From Nemertoderma westbladi (lineage: Eukaryota > Xenacoelomorpha > Nemertodermatida > Nemertodermatidae), in assembly GCA_032718475.1 (NCBI GenBank), contig JAUCBJ010007309.1, forward strand, positions 1 through 34,009: DNA of 34,009 nucleotides. The letters are read 5' to 3'. This document shows positions 1 through 9,086 of this stretch, piece by piece. Both the position numbers and the translations under genes were made by a program. How positions within the stretch are numbered: the stretch's first letter is position 1; each line of letters begins with the position of its first letter. The notes beneath the pieces were generated by a model. It was not told the DNA's origin. It made no database searches and saw nothing but the letters and a program-made list of their open reading frames with translations.

Positions 1-407
1 GGTTAAACTGCTAAAGGTCTTCAAAAGCGCGAACAACTTTTTCACTGTAACTCCTAACTCAACCAATTGGTCCTTTTTCGAAGAAATCCTACATGGGCAT
101 TTTGGAGCTAACTGCTTGGCTCACTGGAAGTGTATTTAGGTAAAGCTCTATTGTAGGCTGTGGCTCTGTTTAAGCTTAGCTGAGCCAAGACAACAGACAT
201 TAGGATGGGAACACGAACACACCATATCATCCTTCCCCTATTCATTTCATTGGTAGCCAGCTTGTCTTTCCCGCACTGGGGGTAGACCATTGCCATTGGT
301 TAGCTGTATGCTATTGTAATACAAAGAGAGCGGCAGGATAAAGAGAAATGCCGACCTCACTAATAATGGGCTGGTCCCACAGGTCACTTTAAGGTAGGTG
401 GTACAGT
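1..407. other. Flank without recognisable gene
   Basis: No convincing coding region or RNA gene is seen. The first 20 bases recur almost unchanged at 22690-22709, and the similarity continues weakly for about ten more bases, so the left edge probably cuts a dispersed repeat. The stretch is the left flank of the retrotransposon insertion that follows. Confidence 0.5.
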
Positions 408-419
408 AGGTACTACAGT
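408..419. repeat. 12-bp target site duplication, left copy
   Basis: AGGTACTACAGT here is identical to 5058-5069. It directly abuts the poly-T run that begins at 420, which is the poly(A) tail of a minus-strand element. The pair brackets the retrotransposon and shows target-primed integration. Confidence 0.85.
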
Positions 420-527
420 TTTTTTTTTTTTAAATTACCAAACTTCTTTATTTCAATTACAAGTAAAATAAACATTAACAAAACAAGCAGCATAATGAAT
501 TAATTAATGTCAACAAATTGTAGGTAA
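420..527 (-). promoter_or_regulatory. 3' UTR, AATAAA signal and poly(A) end of the retrotransposon
   Basis: On minus the region after the stop is AT-rich, contains AATAAA about 20 bases before the end (TTTATT near 447-452 on plus) and finishes in a run of at least 12 A that directly meets the target duplication. Confidence 0.75.
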
Positions 528-2084
528 TTAATAATTATTGTTGAAACTATTTAATGCAATCCCAGCCTCGGCTACAGCCGCGCTCACGCCGGTCTCCCGC
601 ATCGTCTGTCTCGTTGCCAGCCTAGCCTTCGGCTTCCGTGCGCCCCGGAGGCACATGATGGAGGAACGGAGGAGGGCGAAACTCAACCGAGTCCTGATGA
701 GGGAGAGAGTCTGCGAGTAGGGAGCATCCCGTTTCGCCGACAGTAGGAGCGCAATGCGTGTGAGGAGCGCGTGGGCTGAGCGGCTGGCCCCACCAGTTGT
801 AGCAATTACAAAAGGCGAGAAGCCGGCGTGCTCGATGTCATTGATTCTCTCCTCGTACTTCCTCCGTTTCTCTCGCTCATGTTTGCTGTAAGCAGCATCC
901 ACGGAGCGAGGATTGGAGGAGCACAGAGGGTTGAATACCTTGACGTCGATATACACCCGCTCGAAGCGCCCACCCCACAGCCCACTCGCCGCAACGTCCA
1001 GACGGGCCTCCGGGTCTACCGTAGCAGATCTCAGGCGGAAAGACTCGCCCTCGATCGGCTGGAGATGGGGTTCCACCTCAACGTCGTGTGCGACCTCGCT
1101 GAGGAGCTCGGCGAGGAAATCGCGGACCTCGTTGTGCCGCAGGATCGGGTAGGCTCCCATAGGGCAGTGAAGGGAGTGGGAGATGGTGAATACAGCACCG
1201 CAGGAGCAGTTGGCGGGCAGCCTCGGGGGCTCCCACCCAAATCGCAGACACAACGCATCCCGGAAAGCGGATTTGTGTAGGGAAAAGTTGTATCTGGAAA
1301 TGGGTAGGGCCGAGAGCCATGCTGACGCTCCACGCTCCTTCGCCAGTGTCCGATGGTAGAGGGCGTCTCCGGACAGTTGAGCATCAACCGCCGCACATCG
1401 AGTCTTCACAGCCTCATCCTGCTCCTTGCGGATCTCACGCAGGATGGTCTGCTGTGTTGTACGAGCGGCTGGGTCCGAACACCGTAGGGGCTCGCAGAGT
1501 CGCAACGACTTCTCATAGCTTTCCACCTCATCCTGAGGTTGATTTATAGCTAGCCCCCCCTCCCTCACAGGGAGTGCCAGCAGCTGTCGTTCCGAAAGGC
1601 CGGGTGGGTATCTGCCAGTGAGTGTCGGGATGACTGTGCTGGAGAGTGTTTCCTCAACTCGATCCAAGTGACCGACTAACCCGGGTGTGGTGCGAGCCAA
1701 GAAGTTTACCTTTGGCTGTAAGCCACGGACCAGGCATCCGTACGCGGGGTGGGGAGCAGTCACTGCGAAATCGTTGAGGTGTTTTAGTTGGCGACAGATG
1801 ACATCAACTCGCTTCTCCAGATACCCAGCACAGTAGGATGTGGACCCTATTACGGACCCCAGGACTCGATGACCATCGACCACTTCAACAGGGAGGCCAG
1901 AGAAAATCGCGTTGGCCTCTTCGCGCTTTGAGTTCTTCACAATAAGAAATGCCTTTGTGGGGTAATATCCATAGCCAGGCCCGATGGTAGCCGCTTCCTC
2001 CCAATAGTCACGTAGCATTCCGAGGTTACCAGCAGCGCTGCCATCATCCGCATACCACTTGTGGATACCCGGAAAGGTCATCGG
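528..2084 (-). pseudogene. Reverse transcriptase C-terminal part, CCHC knuckle and PD-(D/E)XK-like endonuclease
   Basis: Continues the RT gene after the array, in a different minus frame from the upstream half. The catalytic box WYADDG lies at 2040-2057 (YADD 2043-2054), followed by a thumb-like region. A CSC...H...C cluster (about 1170-1210; C-x-C-x7-H-x3-C) precedes ARLDVAASG (about 990-1010) and, further on, YIDVKVFNP (about 940-965). The cluster fits the CCHC motif and the D...DxK fits the restriction-like nuclease of R2-type LINEs, which nicks the target for priming. The stop is at 528-530. The unusual first Cys spacing and the LD instead of PD are small departures from the usual motif. 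No ATG opens this half, so it depends on the upstream frame. Confidence 0.78.
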
Positions 2085-3172
2085 ATCCGATGAAACCGCC
2101 TCTCGGTCTGGGTAAACCCCTGGTTGGGTGGAGGAGACCGCCGGTTGTAGGGGGGAAACCGCCGGTTGTGGTTGTAGGGGGGAACCTGCCTGTTGGAGGG
2201 GGCAACCCGCCTGTTGGAGGGGGGAACCCGCCTGTTGGAATTTGGATCCCGCCGTTGGGAGGGGGGAACCCAATGGTTGTTGGGGGGTGACCCGCCGTTG
2301 GAGGGGGGAACCCGAAGGTTGGAGGGGGGAACCCGAAGGTTGGAGGGGGGAACCCCCTGGTTGGAGGGGGGAACCCGCCAGTTGGAGGGGGGAAACCACC
2401 GGTTGGAGGGGGGAACCCTCCGGTTGGAGGGGGGAACCCACCGGTTGGAAGGGGGAACCCGCCTGTTGGAGGGGGGAACCCGAAGGTTGGAGGGGGAACC
2501 AAATGGTTGGAAGGGGGAACCCGGAGATTGGAAGGGGGAACCCGATAGTTGGAGGGGGGAACCCAAATGTTGGAGGGGGGAACCCAATAGTTGGAGGAGG
2601 GGACCTGATGGTTGGAGGGGGGGACCCGAGGATTGGAGGGGGGAACCCGATGGTTGGAGGGGTGAACCCACCGGTTGGGGGTGGGGACCCGAAGGTTGGA
2701 GGGTGGAACCCGCCGGTTGGAGCGGGGGACCCGTAGGTTTGATGAGGGAACCCAAAGGTTTGAGGGGGGAGCCCGAAGTTTGGAGGGGGGAACCCAAAGG
2801 TTGGAGGGGGGAACCCGATGGTTGAAGGGGGGAAACCGCCCATTCGAGGGGGAAGCCCGAAGGTTTGAGGGGGGAATCCAAAGGTTGGAGGGGGGAACCC
2901 GAAGGTTTGAGGGGGGAGCCCGAAGGTTTGAGGGGGGAGCCCGAATGTTGGAGGGGGGAAACCGAGGGTTGGAGGGGGAACCCACTGGTTGGAGGTGGGG
3001 GCCCACCGGTTGGAGGGGGGAGCCCACCGGTTGGCGGGGGGAGCCCACCGGTTGGAGGGGGGAATCCGGAGGTTGGAGGGGGGAAACCGCCGGTTGGAAT
3101 GGGGAAACCCGCCGGTTTGAGCGGGGGACCCGAAGGTTGGTGGGGGGAACCCAAAGGTTGGATGGGGGAAGC
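2085..3172. repeat. G-rich 21-bp minisatellite inside the RT gene
   Basis: About 52 tandem units of roughly 21 bp; a typical plus-strand unit is GGTTGGAGGGGGGAACCCGCC, with the last bases variable. A few units are 20 bp or otherwise irregular (for example near 2490 and 2745). Because 21 is a multiple of three and stops are rare in the unit, several frames on both strands stay open; minus frames read as heptads such as GSPLQPS, FPPPTGG and VPPSNRR. The array lies between RT motif B and the YADD box. The plus strand has a run of five to seven G in almost every unit, giving high G-quadruplex potential. Low-complexity translations here are by-products, not evidence of a protein. Confidence 0.9.
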
Positions 3173-4768
3173 CACATACGTGTGGCAATTCATAAGAATA
3201 GGTTCTAGTTTCTTAACCATTGGCAATGTGCCGACTGCAAACATCTGCATCGCCAGAGAATCCCCTTGGGTTGACCCCTCTTGCGACCAGATAACGTCAT
3301 TTCCTACGAAAAGCGGCGACGGTTCCCGATAGGAATTGGTTAGGATGGTGAAGAGAACTGGACAAAGTACCTGGCAGTTCAGAAGGGTTAAACGGCGATT
3401 CAAGGCGTTGAACGCATTCTTTGCGTCAATCAAAAGGAGGCCGTCGCATTCAGGCTGTTCAAAGTGTTCCCGTAGGGCATGCACAGCGTGTTCTATACCA
3501 CCGACTTGCCCCGCACACAGTTGGGTGTTACCCGCCAGCTCACCAAGGTCGAACTTCGCTATCCTCCCGACCACCTTCCCAATAATCCTCCGTAGTACCT
3601 CGCCCACACCAATTGGTCGAACCCCTGGTTGTTTATCGAGTGGCACTAACCGACTCGCGTTGTAGGGAAGTAAACTCGCGGAGTCGATGTGTTCCGTCGC
3701 CAAACGCCTCGCTACCCCTGCCACGGCCTTCCTAAGGTCGCAGGATACATTACCGAAGGCTGTCATGGCGCGTCGCCAGGCGTCTGCATCGAGGCCGGAG
3801 GGACCTGGGGAACCGTGGGAGTGGAGTACACAGGAGAGCACGGCGTCACTATTGATGCTATCAAAGACCGCGGGATGAAAATCTACAGAATCTGGCCAGG
3901 AGGTTTCGATTAAAGAGGGATCTATTGGACCCGGTCCAGGGTGTTTTTCTATTAGAATATCCTTTACCGTTTTTCCACCGATTTCCTCATCGATCCCAAG
4001 GACTCTGGAACCAGTGCCATCTTCAACGATATCTACCGCGGCGCCAACTCGGCCTTTGTTCATGGCGTGAATAAACCGCTTCCGGGAATGGTCCGGGTGT
4101 ATTTTATTCCCGAGGCCCTTCCTGCGAGCAACCAGAGCGCGCCCTTCAAGTAAGAGTTCCTCAATGTTTCCTTCCCGCCATAGTTCCAACCTCCTCTGCA
4201 GAGTCTTACTCACACTGCCACCAGGTTCAACCGGTCTCGTCGCAGCTTGCAGCATTAATTTGGGCATTACCATGACTGCATACATCGCCAAGCCCTCCAT
4301 ACTGGAACCCTCGCCAAACGCATTTAGCAGTTTAGTCATCGCCGATATAAACTCTTTACCCGCCTGAGATCGAGGAATCTCGAACAAACTGGAGTTCCAA
4401 TGAGCTATCTCGTCGTATGCTAGTTTGAGGCGACCCAGGTAAACCTCACCGGGAATACCGTTCCAGTTAAATGCGAGCGTGCATGAGTGGAAGTCTGGGA
4501 GTGCCGGGGTGGGGACCTCCGGCGGGGATGATGGGGCAATCAGAGTCGTACTGGAAGTGATGTTCTGTGCAATAACGGTTTCGTCCAGTAAACTGTCACA
4601 GAAAATGTCACTGACGTAAGAGTCATTAGTCGAGGGAGGGTCTAACCGGTGGTGACTTGTGAGAGAGCCAGAAGGTAGTGAATGGTCTATTATTGATGAA
4701 TGTTGTGGAGGTTGTGAGAGGAATACGGGCACGGGGACGGCGGTGTTTCCACTCGGCGTCGACTGAGA
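3173..4768 (-). pseudogene. Reverse transcriptase, N-terminal and central part (before the YADD box)
   Basis: Open on minus from just after the TAG to the minisatellite. Numbering from 4732: a linker with low-complexity Ser/Pro comes first; conserved motifs are GPSGLDADAWRR (about 310-321), RLVPLDKQPGVRPIGVGEVLRR (finger motif, about 361-382, key part RPIGVGEV), DAKNAFNALNR (motif A, first catalytic Asp at about 436) and SQEGSTQGDSLAM (motif B, about 483-495). These are the order and spacing of a non-LTR reverse transcriptase palm. The next motif, YxDD, is missing from this frame because repeats start after about residue 520. The frame runs through the array and ends at the stop 2078-2080, just short of the YADD codons, so the product would lack two catalytic aspartates. 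Confidence 0.8.
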
Positions 4769-4957
4769 CTAAGAGAAACTGGATGAGTCAGACTTGGAAG
4801 GTCCCGGTTCTAGGGGTCCGGATCCGGAACCAAGGGGGTTCGAGCACAAACCATCTCTTCCCGGCCCACAACCGGAACACCTTAGTCTTCGTTTGATGCA
4901 AATGCAGTTCCTGCAGTTTCCGCTCCCGTGACTACATCGACATTTACACTTTGGCAT
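4769..4957 (-). pseudogene. Cysteine-rich N-terminal segment of the retrotransposon ORF
   Basis: A true ATG at 4957 opens a 62-codon stretch ending in TAG at 4769-4771. The first 38 residues hold about ten cysteines in C-x-C and C-x2-C spacings (CKCRC, CRNCIC, CSGC) with basic residues between them, followed by a Gly/Pro/Ser-rich linker. This suggests a zinc-coordinating nucleic-acid-binding module; it is not a standard C2H2 finger. The frame is the same as that of the downstream RT region, and no ATG is needed after the TAG, so the element most likely had one ORF now broken by a nonsense change. Readthrough cannot be excluded. Confidence 0.6.
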
Positions 4958-5057
4958 TGGTCGCTAATTTACCATTACCGGTACCGGTAGGCAGTTGGCT
5001 GATATCATAATAAATTAATAAATAAAGCATTCAGGTCAGGCAGTCCGCTCCGCAGTC

Positions 5058-5069
5058 AGGTACTACAGT
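5058..5069. repeat. 12-bp target site duplication, right copy
   Basis: AGGTACTACAGT, identical to 408-419, marks the 5' junction of the minus-strand retrotransposon and suggests a full-length insertion. Confidence 0.8.
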
Positions 5070-6050
5070 GTACATGTTCAAGGGCGCCAGTCCCTTGTCG
5101 CTAGCCCATAGTATGTCATGGAGTTCCTGTAGTAGTTTCAGACGCTTTCACTCAGTATCCTAGTGTCCAGGAAGTTGGGAGTTGAGTGTGGGTGGGTGGA
5201 TTGGTGGCCCCCACGCAACACCGCAGTGTCGGGTGACTACAAAACAAAGACCAACGACCCAAATAATAAAGACCTGTACAAATACAAAACACATGTGTTA
5301 ACTTTCGTTTATTGTTTTGGTTCCCCAACACGCCACTGTAACCTGCTTCTTTACTAACCTGCTCCTTTAAATGGCAATGTGACCTCACGCTCTCTGGCAA
5401 TGGGACCTAAAGCTCTTTGAAACCTAACGCTCTTTGGGACGTAACGCGACTTTACCTCTTTGTTTTGTACAGGTCACAATGAGCGTTATGGGTAACAGAC
5501 GTTTCGGTCTAAGACGTTTTGGCCTAGGACGTTTCGGCCCAATGAATGAAATACATGATTTGCTTGTCGGACGTTTTGGCCCAAAGATTCACTTTACTCC
5601 CTTAAATAAGCGATTAATAATAAGTTATTCAATATATTTGTTTTGTAGTTGTTACGTTCGTTACTAGAGGAGTTGTCAGTAGGAACTGCTCCACCTGTTT
5701 GAAAGTCGTCCAGATCGAAGTTCTACATTATATTTATAAATAATAACTAATGTAATATTATTATTATTTATTTATATAAATTTACACCATACTGTAACTT
5801 AGAACAATGATAACATATGCTGACAAATTAACCTTAGTATTATGATGATGGGGTTTCCCCCATAAAAAAAACATACGTATTTTAAAATGTGAGTCAATAA
5901 ATAAAGTACATTAAAATACACCGAATTAAAATTATTACTGTATTTTAATGTTGGTCTTAAAAATATAATAGATTAGAAATCTTCCATTAAAGGAGCGTTG
6001 CTAATAATTATGAGACAGACTGGATGTCATATGGAATGAGATAAAATATA
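5070..6050. other. Noncoding stretch with a short ACGTTT-type repeat
   Basis: No gene recognised. At 5498-5583 there are four degenerate copies of a 15-base motif of the type GGACGTTTTGGCCTA: three are adjacent (5498-5541) and a fourth follows at 5569-5583. The rest is AT-rich without clear structure. Confidence 0.6.
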
Positions 6051-6160
6051 TGCGTATTAAATTTAAATTTACATGAAATACTGTATATGCGTATTAAATT
6101 TAAATTTACATGAAATATATGCGTATTAAATTTAAATTTAGATGAAATGTATGCGCATTA
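6051..6160. repeat. Short tandem repeat, 32-37 bp unit, about 3.3 copies
   Basis: Units start with TGCGTATTAAATTTAAATTT at 6051, 6088 and 6120, with a partial TGCGCATTAAA at 6152. The first unit is five bases longer than the others. Confidence 0.85.
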
Positions 6161-6939
6161 AAAGGATCAGAGTGGATGTGAAGTGAAATAAAATATGTAT
6201 TAATAAAAGCATTATACGTCGTTATCTATGGGTATAAATCAAAATCATCTATCATCGAAGATGCGAGTTATTGTTTCAACAGATCATTAAGACATAGCTG
6301 CAACACATTGTCCAGCTACAAGAATTATCAATTGAGTAATGTTTAAAGTTAAGGAAGTATCTCCAAAATATATCGATCAGACGAGATTTATGGCCAGATC
6401 TATGGGCATAAAATGTACACTCAGTGCAATACTGACAGTATTTTGTACAGTAATACATATCGATATATATATATTGTGTTTTTTGATTATTTTCTATGAT
6501 ATTGCCTGTGTGTTTGACATAAAATTTGAAATATTTTGAACTTTCAAGTTCCCGCATGTACCGTCATAGATGCATCCTTGGGGTGTTGGCAAGAGGGACA
6601 TTATGGCTATAATAAGTAATATTTTGTGTGTTATACATTGTGGCTTGGCTATAATATGTAATATTTTAATTCTACTTAATTGGTATCCTTTAGTTACATT
6701 TTCATAACAATAATTAGTAAAATTGCGGATGTTATTGTCCTGCACTTCCTTTCAATTCGCATTGCTAATAATTATTGTACATGAGTACATAAACTTCGCA
6801 GTGCATATTTAATTGTTTAGATTATGTCTATGTGGCGATAAGAATAAAAACTTTTGTATACAAAGGGTAAAAAGCTGACCATGCAGTGACGTAAAATTAG
6901 GTGTATAAGGTTATATTAATATAAGAATCCGAGTAGCGC
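6161..6939. other. AT-rich noncoding stretch
   Basis: Only short chance ORFs are present on both strands, and no motif is recognised. A small direct repeat of GGCTATAATA(A/T)GTAATATTTT occurs near 6604 and 6651. Confidence 0.5.
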
Positions 6940-7107
6940 CGTTTCAATTTACGAAACGCCTTGGAAAGGACCCCCTTGGAAATAAGCTGCAAAGCTTTAG
7001 GGGTAATCCTATATGTTATGTTGGACAATACCTTTATACCGGTACATTGTTTGGTGTATTTGTTATTGTTTTTACATAATGTATAAATAAATCTATCTAT
7101 CTATAAC
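6940..7107 (+). mobile_element. Possible 3' end of a LINE or SINE with TCTA tail
   Basis: A moderately GC-rich block with GGAAAGGACCCCCTTGG leads through an AT-rich segment into TATAAATAAATCTATCTATC. A tail of this kind, an AATAAA-like signal followed by a short tandem repeat, is typical of CR1/L2-like elements. No coding part is attached, so the assignment rests on the tail only. Confidence 0.35.
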
Positions 7108-7122
7108 GCTCCTCGTGTGTGA

Positions 7123-7141
7123 GGGGGGGGGGGGGGGGGGG
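7123..7141 (+). repeat. Poly-G tract (19 G)
   Basis: An uninterrupted G run following a short GT-rich stretch in otherwise AT-rich DNA. Its length may be affected by sequencing or assembly. Confidence 0.9.
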
Positions 7142-7260
7142 CTTATTGTGTTCAAATAATTAATAAAGCATTTCAATTGAATTAATTATATAATTATTCT
7201 TTAGAGTTACCATCCGCGTTTATCTATTAAATATCCCTTAACGAAGCCATCACTAAAGAA

Positions 7261-7502
7261 AAGGCCCGTTTCCGCGCTGCTTTTTTCTGAGCTTTATTTC
7301 AAGCTTTTTTTAGTTAAAACAATTTCTAGAAATTAATTGCATCAAGATGAATCTGAGAATTTTCGATTGCTATAACCTAAAATATAGAATAAAGCTCAAA
7401 AAAGCTTGAATGATGAAAAAAGCTATAAAAAAAAGCTAGAAAAAAAGCTAAAAAAAAAGCTCAGAATACCTCACATAAAAAAGCAGCGCGGAAACGGGCC
7501 TT
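7261..7502. mobile_element. 242-bp palindromic MITE-like element
   Basis: Perfect 26-bp inverted ends (7261-7286 and 7477-7502; outer bases AAGGCCCGTTTCCGCGCTGC). The interior is also partly self-complementary, with the right arm carrying several variants of AAAAAAGCT. No coding region is present. A target duplication was sought but none is clear, so the superfamily is not assigned. It ends 20 bases outside the stop codon of the minus-strand exon at 7522-7908, so it would lie in that gene's 3' UTR. Confidence 0.85.
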
Positions 7503-7521
7503 ATGAAAATAGTATCAGTAA

Positions 7522-7908
7522 TTAGGAGTGTAAAAGGCGAGCACCGCCTTCCTGAGTGATAGCGGAGAGCCAGATGGAACTTTCTTTTTTACCAGCATCA
7601 CCGGTTCTGGCATCAAACGAGAGAAGCTGGTACTTCTTAGTCGCATTCACACGGGGGATAAGAGAAACGTAGAATTCCACGGATCCATCATTCTTAACCA
7701 TTTCAATAAGCTTTGCGTCGTAATATTTAAGGTCATAAACGCGATCTGCTTTCGGGTTGTGCTTTCCTCTACTATTCACACTCAACTGAAGTTTACCAAC
7801 TTTTAACGTAATTTCTCCCCAATACTCTTTTATATCATTATTTTTATGTTTGTAAACGTTTCCTTCCTTTATAAACTCACGTGGTAGAATGTTTACCACA
7901 TCTTCAAG
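7522..7908 (-). CDS. Terminal exon encoding a PH-like domain
   Basis: A 128-codon minus-strand open stretch begins directly after a good splice acceptor (TAATATTTCCAG, AG at 7909-7910) and ends with TAA at 7522-7524. There is no ATG at its start, which fits an internal-to-last exon rather than a gene start. The protein has the pattern of a pleckstrin-homology fold: an opening strand with KEGNVYKH, alternating strands (YWGEITLKVGKLQLSV, KADRVYDLKYYDAKLIEM, VEFYVSLIPR, YQLLSFDAR) and a C-terminal helix SSIWLSAITQE with the near-invariant Trp. PH domains bind phosphoinositides or proteins at membranes. The parent gene is unknown; upstream exons would lie at higher coordinates, but none was recognised before the BEL element at 9087. 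The fold call is by eye. Confidence 0.45.
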   Translation of the reverse strand, partial: LEDVVNILPREFIKEGNVYKHKNNDIKEYWGEITLKVGKLQLSVNSRGKHNPKADRVYDLKYYDAKLIEMVKNDGSVEFYVSLIPRVNATKKYQLLSFDARTGDAGKKESSIWLSAITQEGGARLLHS

Positions 7909-7910
7909 CT

Positions 7911-8386
7911 GGAAATATTAATAATTTATTACTAAGTCTTGTTTAATGGCTGTGTATAATAATTTACTGTAGTTTTAATTTAACCTTACAGTGAATTAAA
8001 TGACATGTATCGTAAGGGGGAAAGAACTGGGTAAATTTTGTTTTTTTAGTTAAAAATTGATGTTACTAGGAAACCCATTAATGTATGCATGTACAGTCAT
8101 ACCGGTAATTATTCGAGAGTTCCTTAAAATTTATAGACTAAACGTTTACTTGGTACTTACCGCGTCTTAATTATTGTACTACTACAGTACTATTATTGTA
8201 CATAATTATTGTACTATTACTTTGGTCTACATCAACAAAAATTTGAAACTTTTGAATTCTCTTAATATTTTATGTTCTGTGGGGGTTTTATGGTACCGGT
8301 ACCCCAAATCAAATAGAACGACTTCAAAACCTGAAAATCAGGAGATTTGTGTGGTTATTTTTGGTTCAATTTTATGAATAACACCA
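7911..8386. other. Probable intron or intergenic DNA
   Basis: AT-rich with only short ORFs. If the PH-like exon is real, this side is its upstream intron. Confidence 0.4.
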
Positions 8387-8439
8387 AAACATAAAGCAAT
8401 ATTGACAGTAACAGGTACTGTCAATATTGCTTTATGTTT
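8387..8439. repeat. Perfect hairpin, 24-bp stem and 5-base loop
   Basis: 8387-8410 is the exact reverse complement of 8416-8439 (AAACATAAAGCAATATTGAC... opens the left arm), with loop ACAGG. It is too short for a typical MITE; it could be a hairpin RNA source or a minimal foldback. A T-rich run follows on plus. Confidence 0.9.
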
Positions 8440-9081
8440 ATGCTTTATTTTTTTTAACTACAATCTACTAAACTATTAGGTATTAATTTAAAAAGTTAAA
8501 AAAATTAAAAATAAATTGGTATTCCTAAATGTACTCCTCGCTCATTACACCTTAAGGAAACACTGTAAAACAAAGGGAATACATTAACAAACCCCCAGGA
8601 AAACAGTGAAAAAATGACCAGTGTGAAATTTAACACATATGTATGTATGCCGCTAAAAAATAAAAATAATTGTTGCCAGGCGGCCAAGGAACAGTAACCA
8701 ATCAGCATGCATTTCAGCACTACAGTATCCATAATTGTACTGTTTGTCATGGGGGTTGGAGTGTTGTTTACAAACTCGCTTTGTAGTTATTTCTGTACAT
8801 CAAGACACCCAAAGCTTCAGCCATATCAATAACCTATCCATTCTCATATTATCTAAATCAGTTGAGCCTTCTACAGTATTACGCCTACGATGTTGGATTT
8901 CCTTTCTGCATGCAGCGATGTTGAAGAAGTTAAAGTTGAAGTTTTTTATTTACATTGTACATAAGCCATATAAAATATAAGACATATAAAACATAACAAA
9001 ATTAAAAATTCAAAATTCAAATTTTTTAATAATTAATTACGGTACGTCTTTAATAAAAAATAGTGCAACACGTTCATAAAT
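8440..9081. other. AT-rich stretch without recognised gene
   Basis: Chance ORFs below 85 codons are present on both strands with no motif. The right end is the flank of the BEL element. Confidence 0.5.
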
Positions 9082-9086
9082 ATAAT
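9082..9086. repeat. 5-bp target duplication of the BEL element, left copy
   Basis: ATAAT precedes the LTR start TGTGACGG and matches 21351-21355. Five bases is the usual duplication of BEL/Pao integrases. Confidence 0.8.

Larger units (their letters stand above)
420..5057 (-). mobile_element. Full-length RLE-type non-LTR retrotransposon (R2-like organisation), inactivated
   Basis: A 4.6-kb insertion read on the minus strand. It has a 100-base 5' leader (5057-4958), an ORF from ATG 4957 to the stop at 528-530, a 3' UTR, an AATAAA signal and a terminal poly(A) (T run at 419-432 on plus). A perfect 12-bp duplication flanks it. Domain order is Cys-rich N-terminus, reverse transcriptase, CCHC knuckle, PD-(D/E)XK-like nuclease, the order expected of early-branching single-ORF LINEs such as R2 and NeSL. 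No apurinic-type endonuclease is present. Two lesions are visible: an in-frame TAG at 4769-4771 and a minisatellite that shifts frame before the catalytic box. Similar RT proteins are, from memory, common in cnidarian and other invertebrate genomes; the clade assignment is an inference. Confidence 0.85.

Noticed and set aside
828-1396. Plus- and minus-strand ORFs of 80-150 codons inside the retrotransposon nuclease region
   Set aside because: They are in other frames of the conserved RT/nuclease ORF and show no motifs.
2090-3332. Several long plus-strand ORFs through the minisatellite
   Set aside because: A 21-bp unit with no stops keeps frames open on both strands; the translations are monotonous heptads with no start context.
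5070-6939. Host genes in short ORFs of 60-95 codons
   Set aside because: Low-complexity AT-rich translations, no motifs, no splice-site support.
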